Counted from the stretch's first letter, positions 11,471 through 23,745 are shown. The stretch is 64,000 bases of DNA from Ascaphus truei (GCA_036426205.1 CM071570.1:51754984-51818983); one strand, 5' to 3'. Numbers and translations are program-made. Notes: generated by a model not told the origin, from the letters alone.

Positions 11471-11602
11471 AGGCGCGAAGGAGAAGGTACTGTAAGAGAC
11501 TTTTACAGAGTCCCCACGTTCTTCTCCGGCAATGAATGGGGAAGAGAGCAGGGCCTCTGTATATGGGTAAAAAAAAGAGAAAAAAAACAGAACTTTGACT
11601 GT

Positions 11603-11702
11603 GGCCCATATTTACTAAGCAGTGCTTTTCCAGAAGACCTTTCGGGAAAACTTCTGCACGGAAGGTGTCTTATCAAATAGCTTTGCTCAGTAAATATGGC
11701 CC
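11603..11702. mobile_element. Short palindromic MITE, ~100 bp
   Basis: Starts GGCCCATATTTACTAAGCA and ends with the near inverse (GCTCAGTAAATATGGCCC). Internal GC pairs flank the central TTTCGGGAAAA. No coding content. Confidence 0.7.
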
Positions 11703-12086
11703 TAAACCTTTCATTGTAATGTGTAAATAGTATGCTGTGAATGTTGTTTTTCTACAGTGGAAATAGACTTGTATTACTTCATAAGGTTGGAAGTGGCAGA
11801 AAGCATTGTAACAAAGCCTTTTCAGCTTGTCCTCATGGATGAAGTCAGCAGCCACTACCACTGTATATTTTAAACTTAGACACACTTCTTGTATATTTTA
11901 ATATGTTGAATGACCTGTTACTAACGCTTCACAGTATGATTTTGTATGAAAAAAATACAATAGGCCACTACCGAGCCATAATTGGCAATGAATGAACAAC
12001 TAACCAACATGTTTATTGGGGGTGTAAATGATGCATCTATTATAGTTTCCGTGCTGCTGGAGGGTTGTGCAGCAAATTGTACACTG
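11703..12086. other. Non-coding, nothing recognised
   Basis: AT-rich; no gene or repeat edge identified. Confidence 0.35.
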
Positions 12087-12473
12087 GCGACACACTTTAT
12101 TCGAGCTCGGCTAGTCCCACGAATTCGGGTATACCCGGGTGTATTGAGGTTTGTGACTGTTTTCTGCCCGAGTGCATTGAGTTATTTTCCAGGCAGGGAT
12201 TGAAGCATTTTATTCCCACTGGCTGCAATACTGCACAGTATATATATATATACTGCATTACAATTCATGAATTTATGCCATCTGGTAGACACGCGAAGCA
12301 TTGCAGCCTATTAAATCCTAATCATTATCATTTAACAGATCAGCCGCCCATCAGCCAGGCATGAACCCAGGCTGGGAAGGCAAATGCAACGGGGCTTGTC
12401 AGAGGTGAGGAGCGGCGCATTCCAGGTATCTGCCAGGTACATACTGGGTATTTGCTCGAATAAAGTGTGTCGC
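12087..12473. mobile_element. TIR-bounded MITE, 387 bp
   Basis: Perfect 20-bp terminal inverted repeats, GCGACACACTTTATTCGAGC at 12087-12106 and its complement at 12454-12473. An (AT) run lies in the middle. No transposase frame and no clear target-site duplication, so the superfamily is not assigned. Confidence 0.8.
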
Positions 12474-13093
12474 AGCAGTAGAGTATCTTTTGAAGACACA
12501 CACTTTATAAAACATATAGAAGAGCATATTACAGGTCTATAAAGACTTTAATATCACTTCACTGTATTTACACATGCGCCAGGTTTATGTCTATTTTTGT
12601 ATTTTTGTTCATGTTTTGAGGTTTATTTTGGGATATTCTTCAGTAGATTACCAGGCTGCTTTAGTTGTGCACTGCACTAATTAATTCACACATGCACAGC
12701 ATAGTTATAATTTAGGTTTAGCGCTCGTTACAGTAATTTTTGTATTTTTATTTTTACTATAAAGTTGGAGCTGGAATCCCTAGAAAGTGACCCACGGTTG
12801 AAGTATTTTTATTATGGAGGAAATACAAAGACAAAAATCACCAGTGTTATAGGTTTCTGCATTTCAGCCTTAATAAAAATACATAATGAAAGCGGCATTT
12901 ACGCAACAAAAATAACCATGTCTGACAACTAATTCCACAAGTTCCCTGCACTGACTCCTTCATCTACCCACAGACACACTGATCCCTGCACCCTCACAGA
13001 CACATTGTCTCCTCCTACACGCCTACACACGCACGCACCACTGACACATACACAAACACACTGAAATCCACTTTACACATCCAGTACAAACTA

Positions 13094-13133
<40 letters not shown>

Positions 13134-13894
13134 TACAGTACCTTTATGTTCTCAAAATCCTTACTGACACAGGGAGCTTTTTATGTTCTTCTTTGGTGCC
13201 TGACTGGAGAATACCAGGTCTGGCTTTCAATCACCAAGCTATTATGCATAAGGCAGATACATTTTGAAATATTCTATCTATAGTTTCTGTGAATTTAAGG
13301 ATTTAGAGCGTGATTCAATATGTTCTGATTGCAAAGAGATCTTTCCCCTTCGAAACATATTGAATTGGGCCCTTAGTGATTACTTTCATATTTTAATAAT
13401 AATAATAATAATGAAAAAAATAAATATATATATATATATTTGGGGAGGGGGGGGGGTAATTTACCCAGTATGAGTAATAAAAGAAGAGGACTTCCTGTAA
13501 TTCCCCTAAGATCTGAAAATGGTTAGATGGCTGTTAGTTGAGGTTCTAACATAAGGATTTCTTGGAATTGTGGAATGACAAACTTGGTAAAATGATATTA
13601 TCTATGCCTAAGTTACAAGAGTTATTTTGTCTACAAGTTACACATGATATTTTATGGTTTATATATATACATAAAATCACTAAAGAAAAAAACTGTTTTC
13701 ATATCGGTGTGACAACAAGTTCTTCACTTGTGTGATTTCATGACTTGTTGTTTGGTTTAAGGATTTGAGAATAAGAATTGGTTACAGTGGAAATAAGACA
13801 TGATAGCCATTTTCTGCTGCATGGACCCACAACTATATAAATCATTCTTTATAGGAAATGTTTAGTATCTTTTGATCTCTACCTTATATATATA
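12474..13894. other. Non-coding with simple repeats
   Basis: Contains a (CA)n tract at about 13098-13129, an (AAT)n/(AT)n stretch at about 13396-13440 and a G run at 13442-13457. No gene recognised. Confidence 0.45.
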
Positions 13895-14226
13895 CAGGCA
13901 TACCCCGCATTAACGTACACAATGGGACCGGAGCATGTATGTAAAGCGAAAATGTACTTAAAGTGAAGCACTACCTTTTTCCCACTTATAGATGCATGTA
14001 CTGTACTGCAATCATCATATATGTGCATAACTGATGTAAATAAGGCATTTGTAACAGGCTCTATACCTTCCCCGCTTGAGCACAGTTTCAGGACAGGTAG
14101 GGAGCTGGTATTCCTGTTCAGGACGTGCTGAAAGGCGCATGCGTGAGCTGCTGTTTGCCTATTGGGCGATATGTCCTTACTCGCGAGTGTACTTAAAGTG
14201 AGTGTCCTTAAAGCGGGGTATGCCTG
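13895..14226. mobile_element. TA-flanked MITE, 332 bp, full length
   Basis: Starts CAGGCATACCCCGC and ends GCGGGGTATGCCTG, perfect inverse ends. TATA on both sides (13891-13894, 14227-14230) gives a TA or TATA target-site duplication, consistent with a Tc1/mariner-like insertion. Subterminal TACTTAAAGTGA motifs occur at both ends. The left half of a second family member lies at 63423-63584. Confidence 0.8.
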
Positions 14227-14697
14227 TATAGTATGTACAGAATCATGGGGTCGCTGGAGCTGAAAATAGTGAGCATAGGGAACAGCTTCTTTAAGTACTT
14301 TAATACCTACACAACCCTCTCCAAACACACTTACGCTTTACACTGTTCACTAAATTCTGATGCACTTACATTTACAGTTGTAAGTTTCAAAACATTCCAT
14401 CAAGACAGTTAGCTCTGCAAGCATAGATTTCATATTGTGCATCTTTAGAACTAAGAATATGCATTAACACAGTAACTCCCTACACAACAAATACAGTTAC
14501 TCAGTCATAATGTGTGTGCCATCAAAAGTGTAGATAACCAAGAATATTTAGTCAGGGTTGGGGCATAAAAACAAAGGGACAAAGGAACTTTAGAAGATTA
14601 CGTTTTTAAAGGGAAATATTAAAAAGTCTTATTTTAATTGTCTTGCATTGAATTATGTTGCAGTTATGATATTTACCTTTTCTTTTTTGTCTTTTAG
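14227..14697 (+). other. Sequence upstream of the PLCB4 ATG exon
   Basis: AT-rich; ends in a polypyrimidine tract and TTTTAG just before the exon, so it is the 3' part of a 5' intron. No promoter or untranslated exon was found upstream in this window. Confidence 0.6.
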
Positions 14698-14801
14698 GCC
14701 TTTCCCAAGAAAACAACATGGCAAAACCATATGAATTCAATTGGCAGAAGGTTGTCTCTTCCTTCATGCAAGATGGGGCAGTTTTTGACAGATATGAAGA
14801 A
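14698..14801 (+). CDS. PLCB4: PLCB4 first coding exon (residues 1-28), copy A
   Basis: Phospholipase C beta-4 is a Gq-activated enzyme at the inner face of the plasma membrane that cleaves PIP2 into IP3 and diacylglycerol. The exon follows a good acceptor (polypyrimidine then TTTTAG, AG at 14696-14697), has 20 untranslated bases, then ATG at 14718. It encodes [11 protein letters not shown] and ends GAVFDRYEE before a GTAAGA donor. I recognise this as the PLCB4 N-terminus rather than PLCB1-3, which start differently. The ATG is the first in the exon and the product matches the family start. Coding part is 84 bases, phase 0 at the 3' end. This is the start of the PH domain. A few residues differ from the mammalian protein, as expected across tetrapods. 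Confidence 0.93.
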
Positions 14802-17800
14802 GTAAGATACTGAATGGCATTGTTCTGTTGATGTCTCTTACCAAGTTCAGTAATTGGACTCCTGCTGTGGGATAGAAAGCTGAATCTTCACCCTGAGATG
14901 AATAGGGTTTTTTAAACGCCTTTCTAATTAGATGTAGTTTGGGCAGTACTAGCATTACTTTCATGACTCCTGTACAGATTTACCTGAGGTACCAATAACA
15001 CACCTTGTGTTTCACAAAAGAGTAAAAGGTCCTGCAGTGTGGTATGCAAAGTAATTATAAAAACAAAAATTTGATAATGACCAGCAGACCATATCAATTA
15101 AAGGGTAATTTCACTCAACATAAACATCTGATGTTTGTCACATTTGGAAGAACAGAGGGAAGAGGACAAATGAAATATTTTCCAAACTATTTTGCAGAGC
15201 TTTTTTGTCCGTGTTGACGCAGTTTTTTGTGCCTGGTTAGATCTTCTTACTCAGTACATAAATTATTTCAATTTCAAATATCTGATGTTACCTGATAAAT
15301 AAAATGCCGTCTGAAATCCACATCTTTTTGTTTTATAGATATAACATCTAGAATACAGTGACAGTGGAACATCTAGAATACAAACACAGTCCACATGGTT
15401 TAGATTATCAAAACACATTTAATGGAATATAAACAACTGGAAAAATGCAATAATGCATGAGCAATAACAATGATAAGCAGAGCTTCGTTCTACCGACTAT
15501 AGCGACTTCAGCTATGGTGACGTCACTCCGGTATGAGTATGGTTTGCCAACAGGGACAAACCACCTCAGGTACTTTGTCCAACGTGTTTCGCAACTTAGA
15601 CTTGTTGCTTCATCAAGGGTGTGACCACAATAGGACTCGGATGGGTTTATGAAGCGCACATAGGCTCCCCCCACCCAATGCTGACTGGTTGTAATTCGGC
15701 ACACCTCTTAGAAGCAGGGAATCAGTCTTTGATAGATTCATAAGGCTTTCAGAGACGCAAATATGGCGATTTTCCTGATTACTGCATGCATAAAGCCACC
15801 AGTATATATCTGTGGCAAATAAGTATCATCTTTTAAAATGCATGTGAAAAATTGAGCAGTATTCAGTCCCAGAGTCCGGTGCATCAAAAAAACACAATAT
15901 GAATAACAATAATTAGTCCACCTGAGTGGTGTATAACACTGTAAAGCACGAATCTTGTGGAATCAGCAAATCTTTGTGAGTGTGGGCAAGTGATTATGAC
16001 CATGAGCCTGTCAGTAAAAAATGCAACTTAACCCTGTGCATGGTGGAGTGAGGCTGTTGTGGGTCCCCCGTGAAGGGCTATCAGCGGTACCCAACAACAC
16101 CAGCCCCAAGAGTACGTGCAACATGCAGAATCCACTGGCATGATGAACAGCATAACAATAATGTGGATAGTATAGTCCAGACTATTCACGGTCCTCCACG
16201 ACCCTCAGTCCGAACGGAGGTTCCTGCCAGGCGTGCTCCCAAGCATTGAGCATGCAGCAGGGGGAAGGATCCAAACAGGAAAAAGCCAATGCACACCCAA
16301 AAAAAGGTAACACTGGACGTGGTGACCAAGAACACCGTTTATTGATTAAAATCCAAAAACATGCGATGCTTGCAAGTTTTCTGAAGAAGAAGAATCAGGC
16401 ACACGGTCTTAATCATCAATTGAAAAGGGGTTTAATGTGCCAAGGAATCCAACGTTTCGACAGTAATACTGCCTTTCCAAGGTGTAGGCTACCAAAGTTC
16501 TCTAACATGTTTCGCATGTCGTAGGCGCTTTGTCATAGGGTAACTCGCTGAGACAAAGTGTATCTTGATATAGGCGGTCTTGATTAAAGAATTGACTGCA
16601 GGTTAAGTAGAGGCAATCGCTTGATCTAGAACTGGTGAGATATGCAAATCATTACAAGGAACCACCAACCATGATACACCATGTCACCTAGAAGTTATAT
16701 TAGCAAAAAAACACAAACAAAATGTGTCAAACATCAACCGTGTAACAACCTGAAACATAAAAGTGAAAACAATGACCTACATTGGTACTACTGATAAAAT
16801 GCAAGGCTGTATAAAGACAGCCAAACATGTAAAAGTGCTACATATAAAAACACAAAGTACCAAGATATATAAATCTCAACATGGTGGAGACATCCGTATA
16901 TCATAAAGATGTTATAGATAAAATGTAAAGATATACTGGATGAACTGAATAATGTAATCTAAACTAATCAATATATAATCTCAACCGAGTTGAGCATTAC
17001 TTTCAATCTTGTAATTGCATGATGACAATACTGAAAAGTAAAACCATATGTATCCAGAAAATGGTCGCAGTATCCAAAGTTGTGAATTGTGATTCACTGC
17101 CTATCAATGATAAACCATTAAACATGCTGATGCATAAAAATTAGATACCACCGCCTGTACCATAAGGGATCAGTTATATAATTGCTGAAGTACAAAATAA
17201 CAATATGTAAAACATATGTAAAGACATTTTGGAATTTGGAGGTTTAAAGAAAGGAGAAGTCATAAATTCTATCCATATTGGAGAACCATATCGCTGATAT
17301 ATAATAGATTTATTGATGAAAAATCTCATATGCAACTAGAAATTGAGAGATATGTTCAATCTTGAAGGAAATGTTGCAATTCCCATTCAACATTAATACC
17401 TCTAGGATAGGGAGTATCAATAGTGAATATCCAATACATTTCTCATTTTCTGGATACATATGGTTTTACTTTTCATTATCTCTCATTGTCATCCATGCAA
17501 TTACAAGATTGAAAGTAATGCTCAACTCGGTTGAGATTATATATTGATTAGTTTAGATTACATTATTCAGTTCATCCAGTATATCTTTACATTTATCTAT
17601 AATATCTTTATGATATACGCATGTCTCCACTATGTTGAGATTTAGATATGTTGGTACTTTGTGTTTTTATATGTAGCACTTTTACATGTTTGGCTGTCTT
17701 TATACAGCCTTGCATTTTATCAGTAGTACCAATGTAGGTCATTGTTTTCACTTTTATTTTTCAGGTTGTTACACGGTTGATGTTTGACACATTTTGTTTG

Positions 17801-19222
17801 TGTTTTTTTGCTAATATAACTTCTAGGTGACACAGTGTATCATGGTTGGTGGTTCCTTGTAATGATTTGCATATCTCACCAGTTCTAGATCAATCGATTG
17901 ATCAGAGGCAATCTGCAGTCAATTCTTTAATCAAGACCGCCTACTGTATATCAAGATACACTTTGTTTCAGCAAGTTACCCTTTGACAAAGCGCCTACAA
18001 CATGCAAAACATGTTAGAGAACTTGCAAGCACCACATGTTTTTGGATTTTAATCAATAAACATTGAACTTGGTCACCACGTTCAGGGTCATCTTTTTAGA
18101 CTGTGCACCGGCTTTTTCCTGTTTGGATCATTTAAAACGCAGTGTGTGTGTATATATATATTAAAACATAATAAATAAAATATATGAAAAAAATTATTTA
18201 AAAAAATTATATATATATATATATCAAAACAATAAATAAATAAAAAAAGAATCCAATGTTCCCAGCACACAGAAGAATAAAAAAAGAAGGGAATATGTTA
18301 AAAAAAAGTTTAATGGGCAAAAAAAACCACAAATCCTAATGTTATGTAAGTAAAAATATAAAACCACAATGCATCCAAACAAAATAATAATGGGAGAAAA
18401 ACAGGGGAAGGAAAAAGGGATAGGGTGAGACATAAATATAAAAGTGACAGGGAGAGGAGGGCGGCAACGTTTCGGGGTACAAACCCCTTCTTCAGGCCCA
18501 TTCCCATGAGACACAAAAATGTCTGATGGTTCTTCCCTTTCCCTGTACAGATCTCCCTATCGAAAAATGCACAAAAACAACGAGCAACCGGGATAAATAT
18601 ATCCTAACAGGGGGCGCGTACAAGGGACAGTCCAGGATTATCCAGCAACCAATACTGATATAAATGATAGTCCCACACAGGGGGTGCAATCCAACAGTCC
18701 AAGGTAATACAGCGCCCGCTGTGGTAATCAGGGATAATCCTTTCCACAAGGGAATAGCAGCTGCAGACCCCGTAAGTGTTTGTGAAGACTTTGGAGTTTG
18801 TCTGCGCTCCTGTATTCTAGATATTCCACTTTCACTGTTTGGGCTCTGAGGATTCCCCGATCCAGAAGCAGCAGCAGGAACACTTCCACTAGGATTGAAC
18901 ATGCAAACAGTATCTGTGATACAGTGAGACTCCCCAGTTACATCACACAGAGGACCATTCAAACTGTACTTTCTTATTTTCTATTGTTTTTTCTTTTTCA
19001 TTTTTCCAAGGATACCTTCCTTGCTCCATCATTATTATTTTTCATTTATAATTTTTCAGGACTGTTTTCTTGCGCTTGTGTCTATACGTCCATCTGTTCT
19101 TTCTTGTTTTTTTGTGTGGGAGCTGAGACACTATTGCAGGATTTAAATTTAGTGTTTACAGATGCATTTATCTATTTACCATTGTTAGGTTACTGATTTT
19201 TGTGCAGCAATATTTTTTTGTG

Positions 19223-19255
<33 letters not shown>

Positions 19256-19826
19256 TTCACCCGCCCCTACATTTCTTTAGACCTAATATCTCTTAGATAT
19301 AAAGTCCCTCCTTCCAAAGTGGTTCAATAACTACTGTACCTAGTTTCAGCAGTCAGATCTTGGTTATTGATTACTTTTTTATTTTTTACAAATAATCTAT
19401 ATATAATTTTTGTGCTATGTTTTTCTACATCCAGCAATACTTTTGTTTTCTTCCATAGGCAAATTGCCTGCCGCTCTCCTCCCCTTACTCCTGATAATTT
19501 AATTGAGTGTGACCGGGTAGTTGCTTGAAGCATTTCCACATGCATAGCATTTTCATTTGCACAGATAACAAAACAGCCAAATGTTTGCCTTTAGCGGGAA
19601 GCCAATTATGAAGTTATCTAAAATTGGCTGCCATAGTATTTGGTGAAGGAAAACGTGACAAGGGGACAATAACCAGTGGCAAGTGTATTTAGGCATTCTC
19701 CGAAACTCAACTCTTTAGAGAATGACCTCTATCATTTGTTTATATCATTCATGTTGTATGTTGGGCTTTTTGAGAACACTGTTCTTAACCATGATATAAA
19801 GTCAAGTTATCTTTCTTTTTTGTTAG
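14802..19826 (+). other. PLCB4: PLCB4 intron 1, copy A
   Basis: GTAAGA donor and TTGTTAG acceptor. 15390-16260 is repeat-like and holds a GTTTCG...CTTCATCAAG module at 15596-15616. 16268-18129 is a large foldback. 18130-18470 is A-rich with (AT)n at about 18210-18224. A second GTTTCG...CTTCTTCAG module is at 18469-18495, and (AT)n recurs at about 19224-19242. No coding exon is hidden in it that I can see; the 60-156-codon frames here are repeat shadows. Confidence 0.8.
16268..18129. mobile_element. 1.86-kb foldback element in PLCB4 intron 1
   Basis: GATCCAAACAGGAAAAAGCC at 16268-16287 is mirrored by GGCTTTTTCCTGTTTGGATC ending at 18129. The arms stay complementary inward: TGCTTGCAAG near 16367 versus CTTGCAAGCA near 18022, GGTCTTGATT near 16577 versus AATCAAGACC near 17929, and TCCAGTATATCTTTACAT near 17575 against its inverse near 16923. 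The loop is about 17062-17447. The left arm has a ~120-base insertion at about 16378-16498. No transposase frame. Confidence 0.85.
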
Positions 19827-19907
19827 GAGTCATTTGTGTTTGAGCCTAATTGCCTCTTTAAAATGGACGAATTTGGTTTCTTCGTGACATGGAAAAGTGA
19901 AGGAAAG
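19827..19907 (+). CDS. PLCB4: PLCB4 coding exon 2 (residues 29-55), copy A
   Basis: 81 bases, 27 codons, entered and left in phase 0, between TTGTTAG and a GTATGA donor. It encodes ESFVFEPNCLFKMDEFGFF and then VTWKSEGK. This is the beta-strand part of the PH domain that in the PLC-beta family helps contact Rac/Gbeta-gamma and the membrane. The reading continues directly from exon 1 (...DRYEE + ESFVF...). The GTG (Val) codon near its end stands where I recall Leu in mammals; copy B reads differently at that codon, so a sequencing error there is possible. Confidence 0.93.
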
Positions 19908-22256
19908 GTATGAAGTAATGTAGCAAAGGATTTTTAGCATTGTAAGTTTTTTCTTTTCCTTCTATTTATTTCCCATGCAGTAGGTTTTTAGGCAACAATG
20001 ATAAAGAATTAAAAATGGCCAGTTTTGCAGCTGGTAATCTCTTTGGGGGACATTGTTGCAGAGTAAAGGTGTAACCTGTGATCCATGTGGCATGGCAAAC
20101 GATAGGGGGAAAGTACAGTATAGCAGTTCACTCCTTTGAAAACACTGATAATGAACGGGTGCACTGTATGGTTTTAATAAGTATCTCTATACACTGCAAG
20201 ACTAGCTCACATTTTTTAGACCAGAAAATTGCCCAAATCTGCATATTGCCACCACTAAATTGTTCATTTTGTGCATTGCCTGCTTGCCATGCTCTTTTTG
20301 TATTCAGAAGGAGATAAAGGAACTAAAGTCAGAACCTGTACTGGAGATTTGTGAATAAATGATTTTTCAGGGCAGGGTCTAATTTCAAAGTGTTTGGATT
20401 TACTCAGGAATTTAAGGCCTGGATAAATCAAACATTGTTAAGCCTAAAATGTGTTATTGCCCGCCCCCCAAGTCCCAAAAGCATTTTTATTATGGTGCAA
20501 TACATCAACATTGAACCACTAAAATTAAAACATTTTTTACTGCGACCGATAAAACATATCGGGACCGGTATTAACATGACTGAATACTGAAGTTAGAGTC
20601 ATGTTGATGCCATACAGCAAGTCCCAATATTTATCGGAACCACAGTAACGCCAAGAATAAAGCATTTTATTATCACCTACTCCAGGCTGGCGTTAGCCCT
20701 GTCTAGCCTATGTATATAATGGCCAATATATATATGGGCCAGATATCGTAAACCAGCCTGAAATAGGTGATAACACGATAACTACAACACATAACACATT
20801 ATAGTACTATTAACCCTTATTAGCTCAAATGGTCAATTTCCATGACTAGCTGGCCACTAAGGGCTACAAATAGGTAATATTAACATTAAACTACACTACC
20901 TACCCTCCTTGGCCACCTCAAAGGCAAGTAAACCATTGCTATGCTACTTCTAAGGCAAACAAGGGGTTAACCCCCACCACCCCTGCCCCTTCCCAGGTCA
21001 ATTATTCACATCTCCTCCCCTCCAACAAATCTATCCCCCCCCCCTCCTCTAGACTAATGGCCAAGATCCCTATTATCCAGATATCAAGATGTGACTTGTA
21101 GGCCTTTTAGCCATGCAAAACACCCTAATGTACCACAAAAAAATATACAAAAATCAATTGTACATAGGAAAAAGTGTAACCCCTTCATAACTTTCTTCTT
21201 CCCCTTCATAACATACTTTGTAGAGCTTTACTTACAAATCATGCAGTTTACTGGTGAAACATCAGAGCATGCAATGTTTCAGGTCAATTCTGTTACATTT
21301 TAAACATGAACCCATTGATTGTTACTGTGGCTACTGAGTCCCTCTCAATAGCAGCCTAGACAGCCACATTGGCAATCAATAGTAACCGGTAATCAAAATG
21401 AGGCTACTTACCCCACTCTGGATGAAGGCCTTTCTCATCTTCAGGGCTTCACCTCCCAGCCCCCCATCTCCATCTCCTAGCCCCCTTCCTCCTCACTGCC
21501 ACCCAATCCTTCTCCTCACAGCCCGCTCTCACTCCTCTCAGCCCCCCTCCTCCTCAAAACCCCCTCCCGCCTCCTCACCCCCCCCCCCCCCTCCTCCTCA
21601 CAGCCCCCCCCTCCTCCGCCTCCTGTCAGCCCCCTCTTCCTCCTCACAGCCCCCCTTCACCTCTCAGCCCCTCCCTCGCTAAAAGTGCTTAGTCGCAAGG
21701 CACAGCACTTACCTGTGGAGTGGAGGCTGTTCTAGTGGCAGACACCAGAAGTTGCAATTTACTTCCGGGTCATACCATTGCCTTCTGCTGCTGCTACCAT
21801 CCTTCTCCTGTCAGTGCCTGATGGTCCTTCATCCCTGAATTGTCCTGTTGCCCCTGAAATTCAGGACAATTATGCATTTCAACAGACCTTTCAGGGACAA
21901 CGGGACAGTTCACGGAAAAAAGGGATAATCATGTGTATATACATGGGAAGTCTGGCAACCCTATTTATTAGTCCTTATCTTGTCCTATTGGTCCACATAA
22001 CCACTCCTCTTATCTGCCAGTGATGCAAGGGAGGGAAAAAACAGCAAAGTACATTGATGGACAATAATACTATAAGATGCATGCTCCAAATGATTAGATT
22101 ACCATACAAACCACTTGTATGGATCTTAATACATAGTCCTTATATAGTTTAAAACACCACCATATCACACACACCATACAAAAGCAATATGTTTCATTTT
22201 TAGCATTATTTTCTGTTTTATTTAGCTAAAGACTTTCATATTTTCTCTCACTTTAG
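19908..22256 (+). other. PLCB4: PLCB4 intron 2, copy A
   Basis: GTATGA donor, CACTTTAG acceptor. Holds a small inverted repeat (TATCACCTACTCCAGGCTGG at 20671, mirrored near 20753-20772), C runs at about 21037 and 21580, and a C/T-rich low-complexity block at 21435-21680. The P/S-rich frames over that block are artefacts of composition. Confidence 0.8.
21435..21680. repeat. C/T-rich low-complexity block
   Basis: Repeated CTCCTCACAGCCCCC-type units with imperfect spacing. Long proline/serine frames result from the composition. The unit number differs between copies A and B. Confidence 0.8.
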
Positions 22257-22316
22257 GAGGGTCAGGTTCTGGAATGCTCTCTGATCAACAGCATACGTGT
22301 TGCTGCTGTACCCAAG
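22257..22316 (+). CDS. PLCB4: PLCB4 coding exon 3 (residues 56-75), copy A
   Basis: 60 bases, 20 codons, phase 0 at both ends, preceded by CACTTTAG and followed by GTAATG. Encodes EGQVLECSLINSIRVAAVPK, continuing the PH domain from ...WKSEGK in exon 2. The VLECSLI-SIR core is diagnostic of PLCB4. Too short to be found as a stand-alone frame; identified from splice sites and frame continuity. The VAA triplet before VPK differs from what I recall of the mammalian protein. Confidence 0.93.
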
Positions 22317-22375
22317 GTAATGTCATCTGATATTTCCTCCATGGGGGTTTCTGTATAGTTTCTGTGTCTTTAGAC

Positions 22376-22581
22376 CAATGGTGGGCAACTCCAGTCCTCA
22401 AGGGCCACGAACATGTCAGGTTTTCAGGATTTCTCTGCGTCAGCACAGGTGGCTCAATCAGTGGCTCAGTGAAAGACTGAGTCAAGACGGAGCAACTGAT
22501 TGAGCCAGCTGTGCTGAAGCAGGATTATTCTGTAAACCTGACCTGTTGGTGTCCCTTGAGGACTGGAGTTGCCCACCCCTG
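22376..22581. mobile_element. hAT-like MITE with 8-bp target duplication
   Basis: Starts CAATGGTGGGCAACTCCAG and ends with the inverse (GGAGTTGCCCACCCCTG). Flanked by CTTTAGAC (22368-22375) and CTCTAGAC (22582-22589), an 8-bp duplication with one change, which is the hAT hallmark. Palindromic interior built on GTGGCTCAATCAGTGGCTCA. Sits 60 bases after PLCB4 exon 3. Confidence 0.85.
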
Positions 22582-22865
22582 CTCTAGACAATTAAAATGC
22601 TCTTTTTCATTAAAGTCGTAATCCCACCCAAATCAACCCTGGGAGGGGGGAGAGCTGAACGGCTGCTCTTTCCGCACCGTTTATCTCACGGGTTCCTGAG
22701 ATACTTACCGATAAATGTACCTGCGTTACTTCCGGAGGTTTAAAGTCACGCAGGCCTTTAAACAGCTGCAACATTTTGTTTCCCCTGTAAAGAACTGAAT
22801 TACCAACACCTTTACCGATAAGTATCCTAAGGAGATCCCCAGAGCTGAAAATAATGTGGTTCAGG

Positions 22866-22887
22866 TGTGTGTGTGTGAAGATGGAGC

Positions 22888-22963
<76 letters not shown>

Positions 22964-23025
22964 ATGGAGAGCTGCAGTGTGTGTGTGTGTTTGTGTTTGG
23001 AGATGGAGAGGTGTGTGTGTGTCTT
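22866..23025. repeat. (TG)n microsatellite
   Basis: Long TG run with two GGATGGAGAGCTGCAGTG-type interruptions. The Val-Cys frames over it are artefacts. The copy B version has many broken TG units. Confidence 0.95.
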
Positions 23026-23189
23026 TTCAGAGTTACTGATTGCGCTCTAGGGAACTAATAAGGTTGTTTTTTTGCTTGTTTTCTGATATATGCAGAACAA
23101 CTGGTTTATAAGCTGTGTGGACATATACTGGCAGACCTCCTAAATAGGGTTGCATTGAAAGAATATTAAAGCAGAATTATTGCTCTAAG

Positions 23190-23745
23190 GGCTGGGACCC
23201 GCTGCGCCCGGCGACGCGGGCGGCCGCGTGAGCGTTCCCCACCAGCAGGGGAATCCTTCTGAGCCGGTCCCAGTCCCCCCTCGCTGCACAGCTCACTACG
23301 CGCTGTGACGCGTCAGCCACCAGGGGATGCAAGAAAATTGTGATCCCGAGCGGTGACGCGTCACGTGGTGCGCTGATGAGCCTATCAGCGGCGGGAGCGG
23401 GAGCTGTCAGACAGCTTCCTAAACAAGGTAGGGGGTGGGGTGTGTGTGTGTGTATCAGCGTGTGTGAGGAGGGCATTTGTGGGGGACGGGGGAGGGAGCA
23501 GGAGCTGCTTACCTTCCAGCAGCCCGCAGCAGCTCCCTCCTGCAGCCCGGGAGACCGAGCCCGAGCCCGTGGAGGGAGGGGGGGGGAGTAGCGGGTCCCT
23601 CCTCCCACTCCCACCCTCCCTCCCGCTCCAGCTCCCGCTCCGGCTCCCTACAGACCGCATATCGCGGTCTGTGCCTGCCAGCACGCCGCCTGTCTGCAGT
23701 GCGGGCGCGCTGACTGAGGGAGCGGGGCCTAAGCCTAAAGTACAC
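23190..23745. promoter_or_regulatory. CpG-rich block in PLCB4 intron 3
   Basis: Much richer in G+C and CpG than its surroundings (GGCGACGCGGGCGGCCGCG at about 23210, several GACGCGTCA sites at 23305-23360). It lacks an ORF I believe in. It could be a CpG island marking an internal promoter that would give N-terminally shortened PLCB4 transcripts, or a GC-rich repeat; the sequence alone cannot decide. No TATA box or recognised first exon. Confidence 0.35.

Noticed and set aside
18224..18962. Reverse-strand frames of 60-156 codons in PLCB4 intron 1
   Set aside because: They cover A-rich and repeat sequence (hydrophobic runs from poly-A and AT tracts), lack any family resemblance and are not kept in the same form in copy B.
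21398..21682. Proline/serine-rich 94-codon frame
   Set aside because: Low-complexity C/T-rich DNA; the frame shifts freely between copies.
22854..23050. Val-Cys repeat frames
   Set aside because: Translation of a TG microsatellite.
23370..23400. CTGATGAGCC as a further hammerhead core
   Set aside because: No GAAA follows within a plausible stem II distance.
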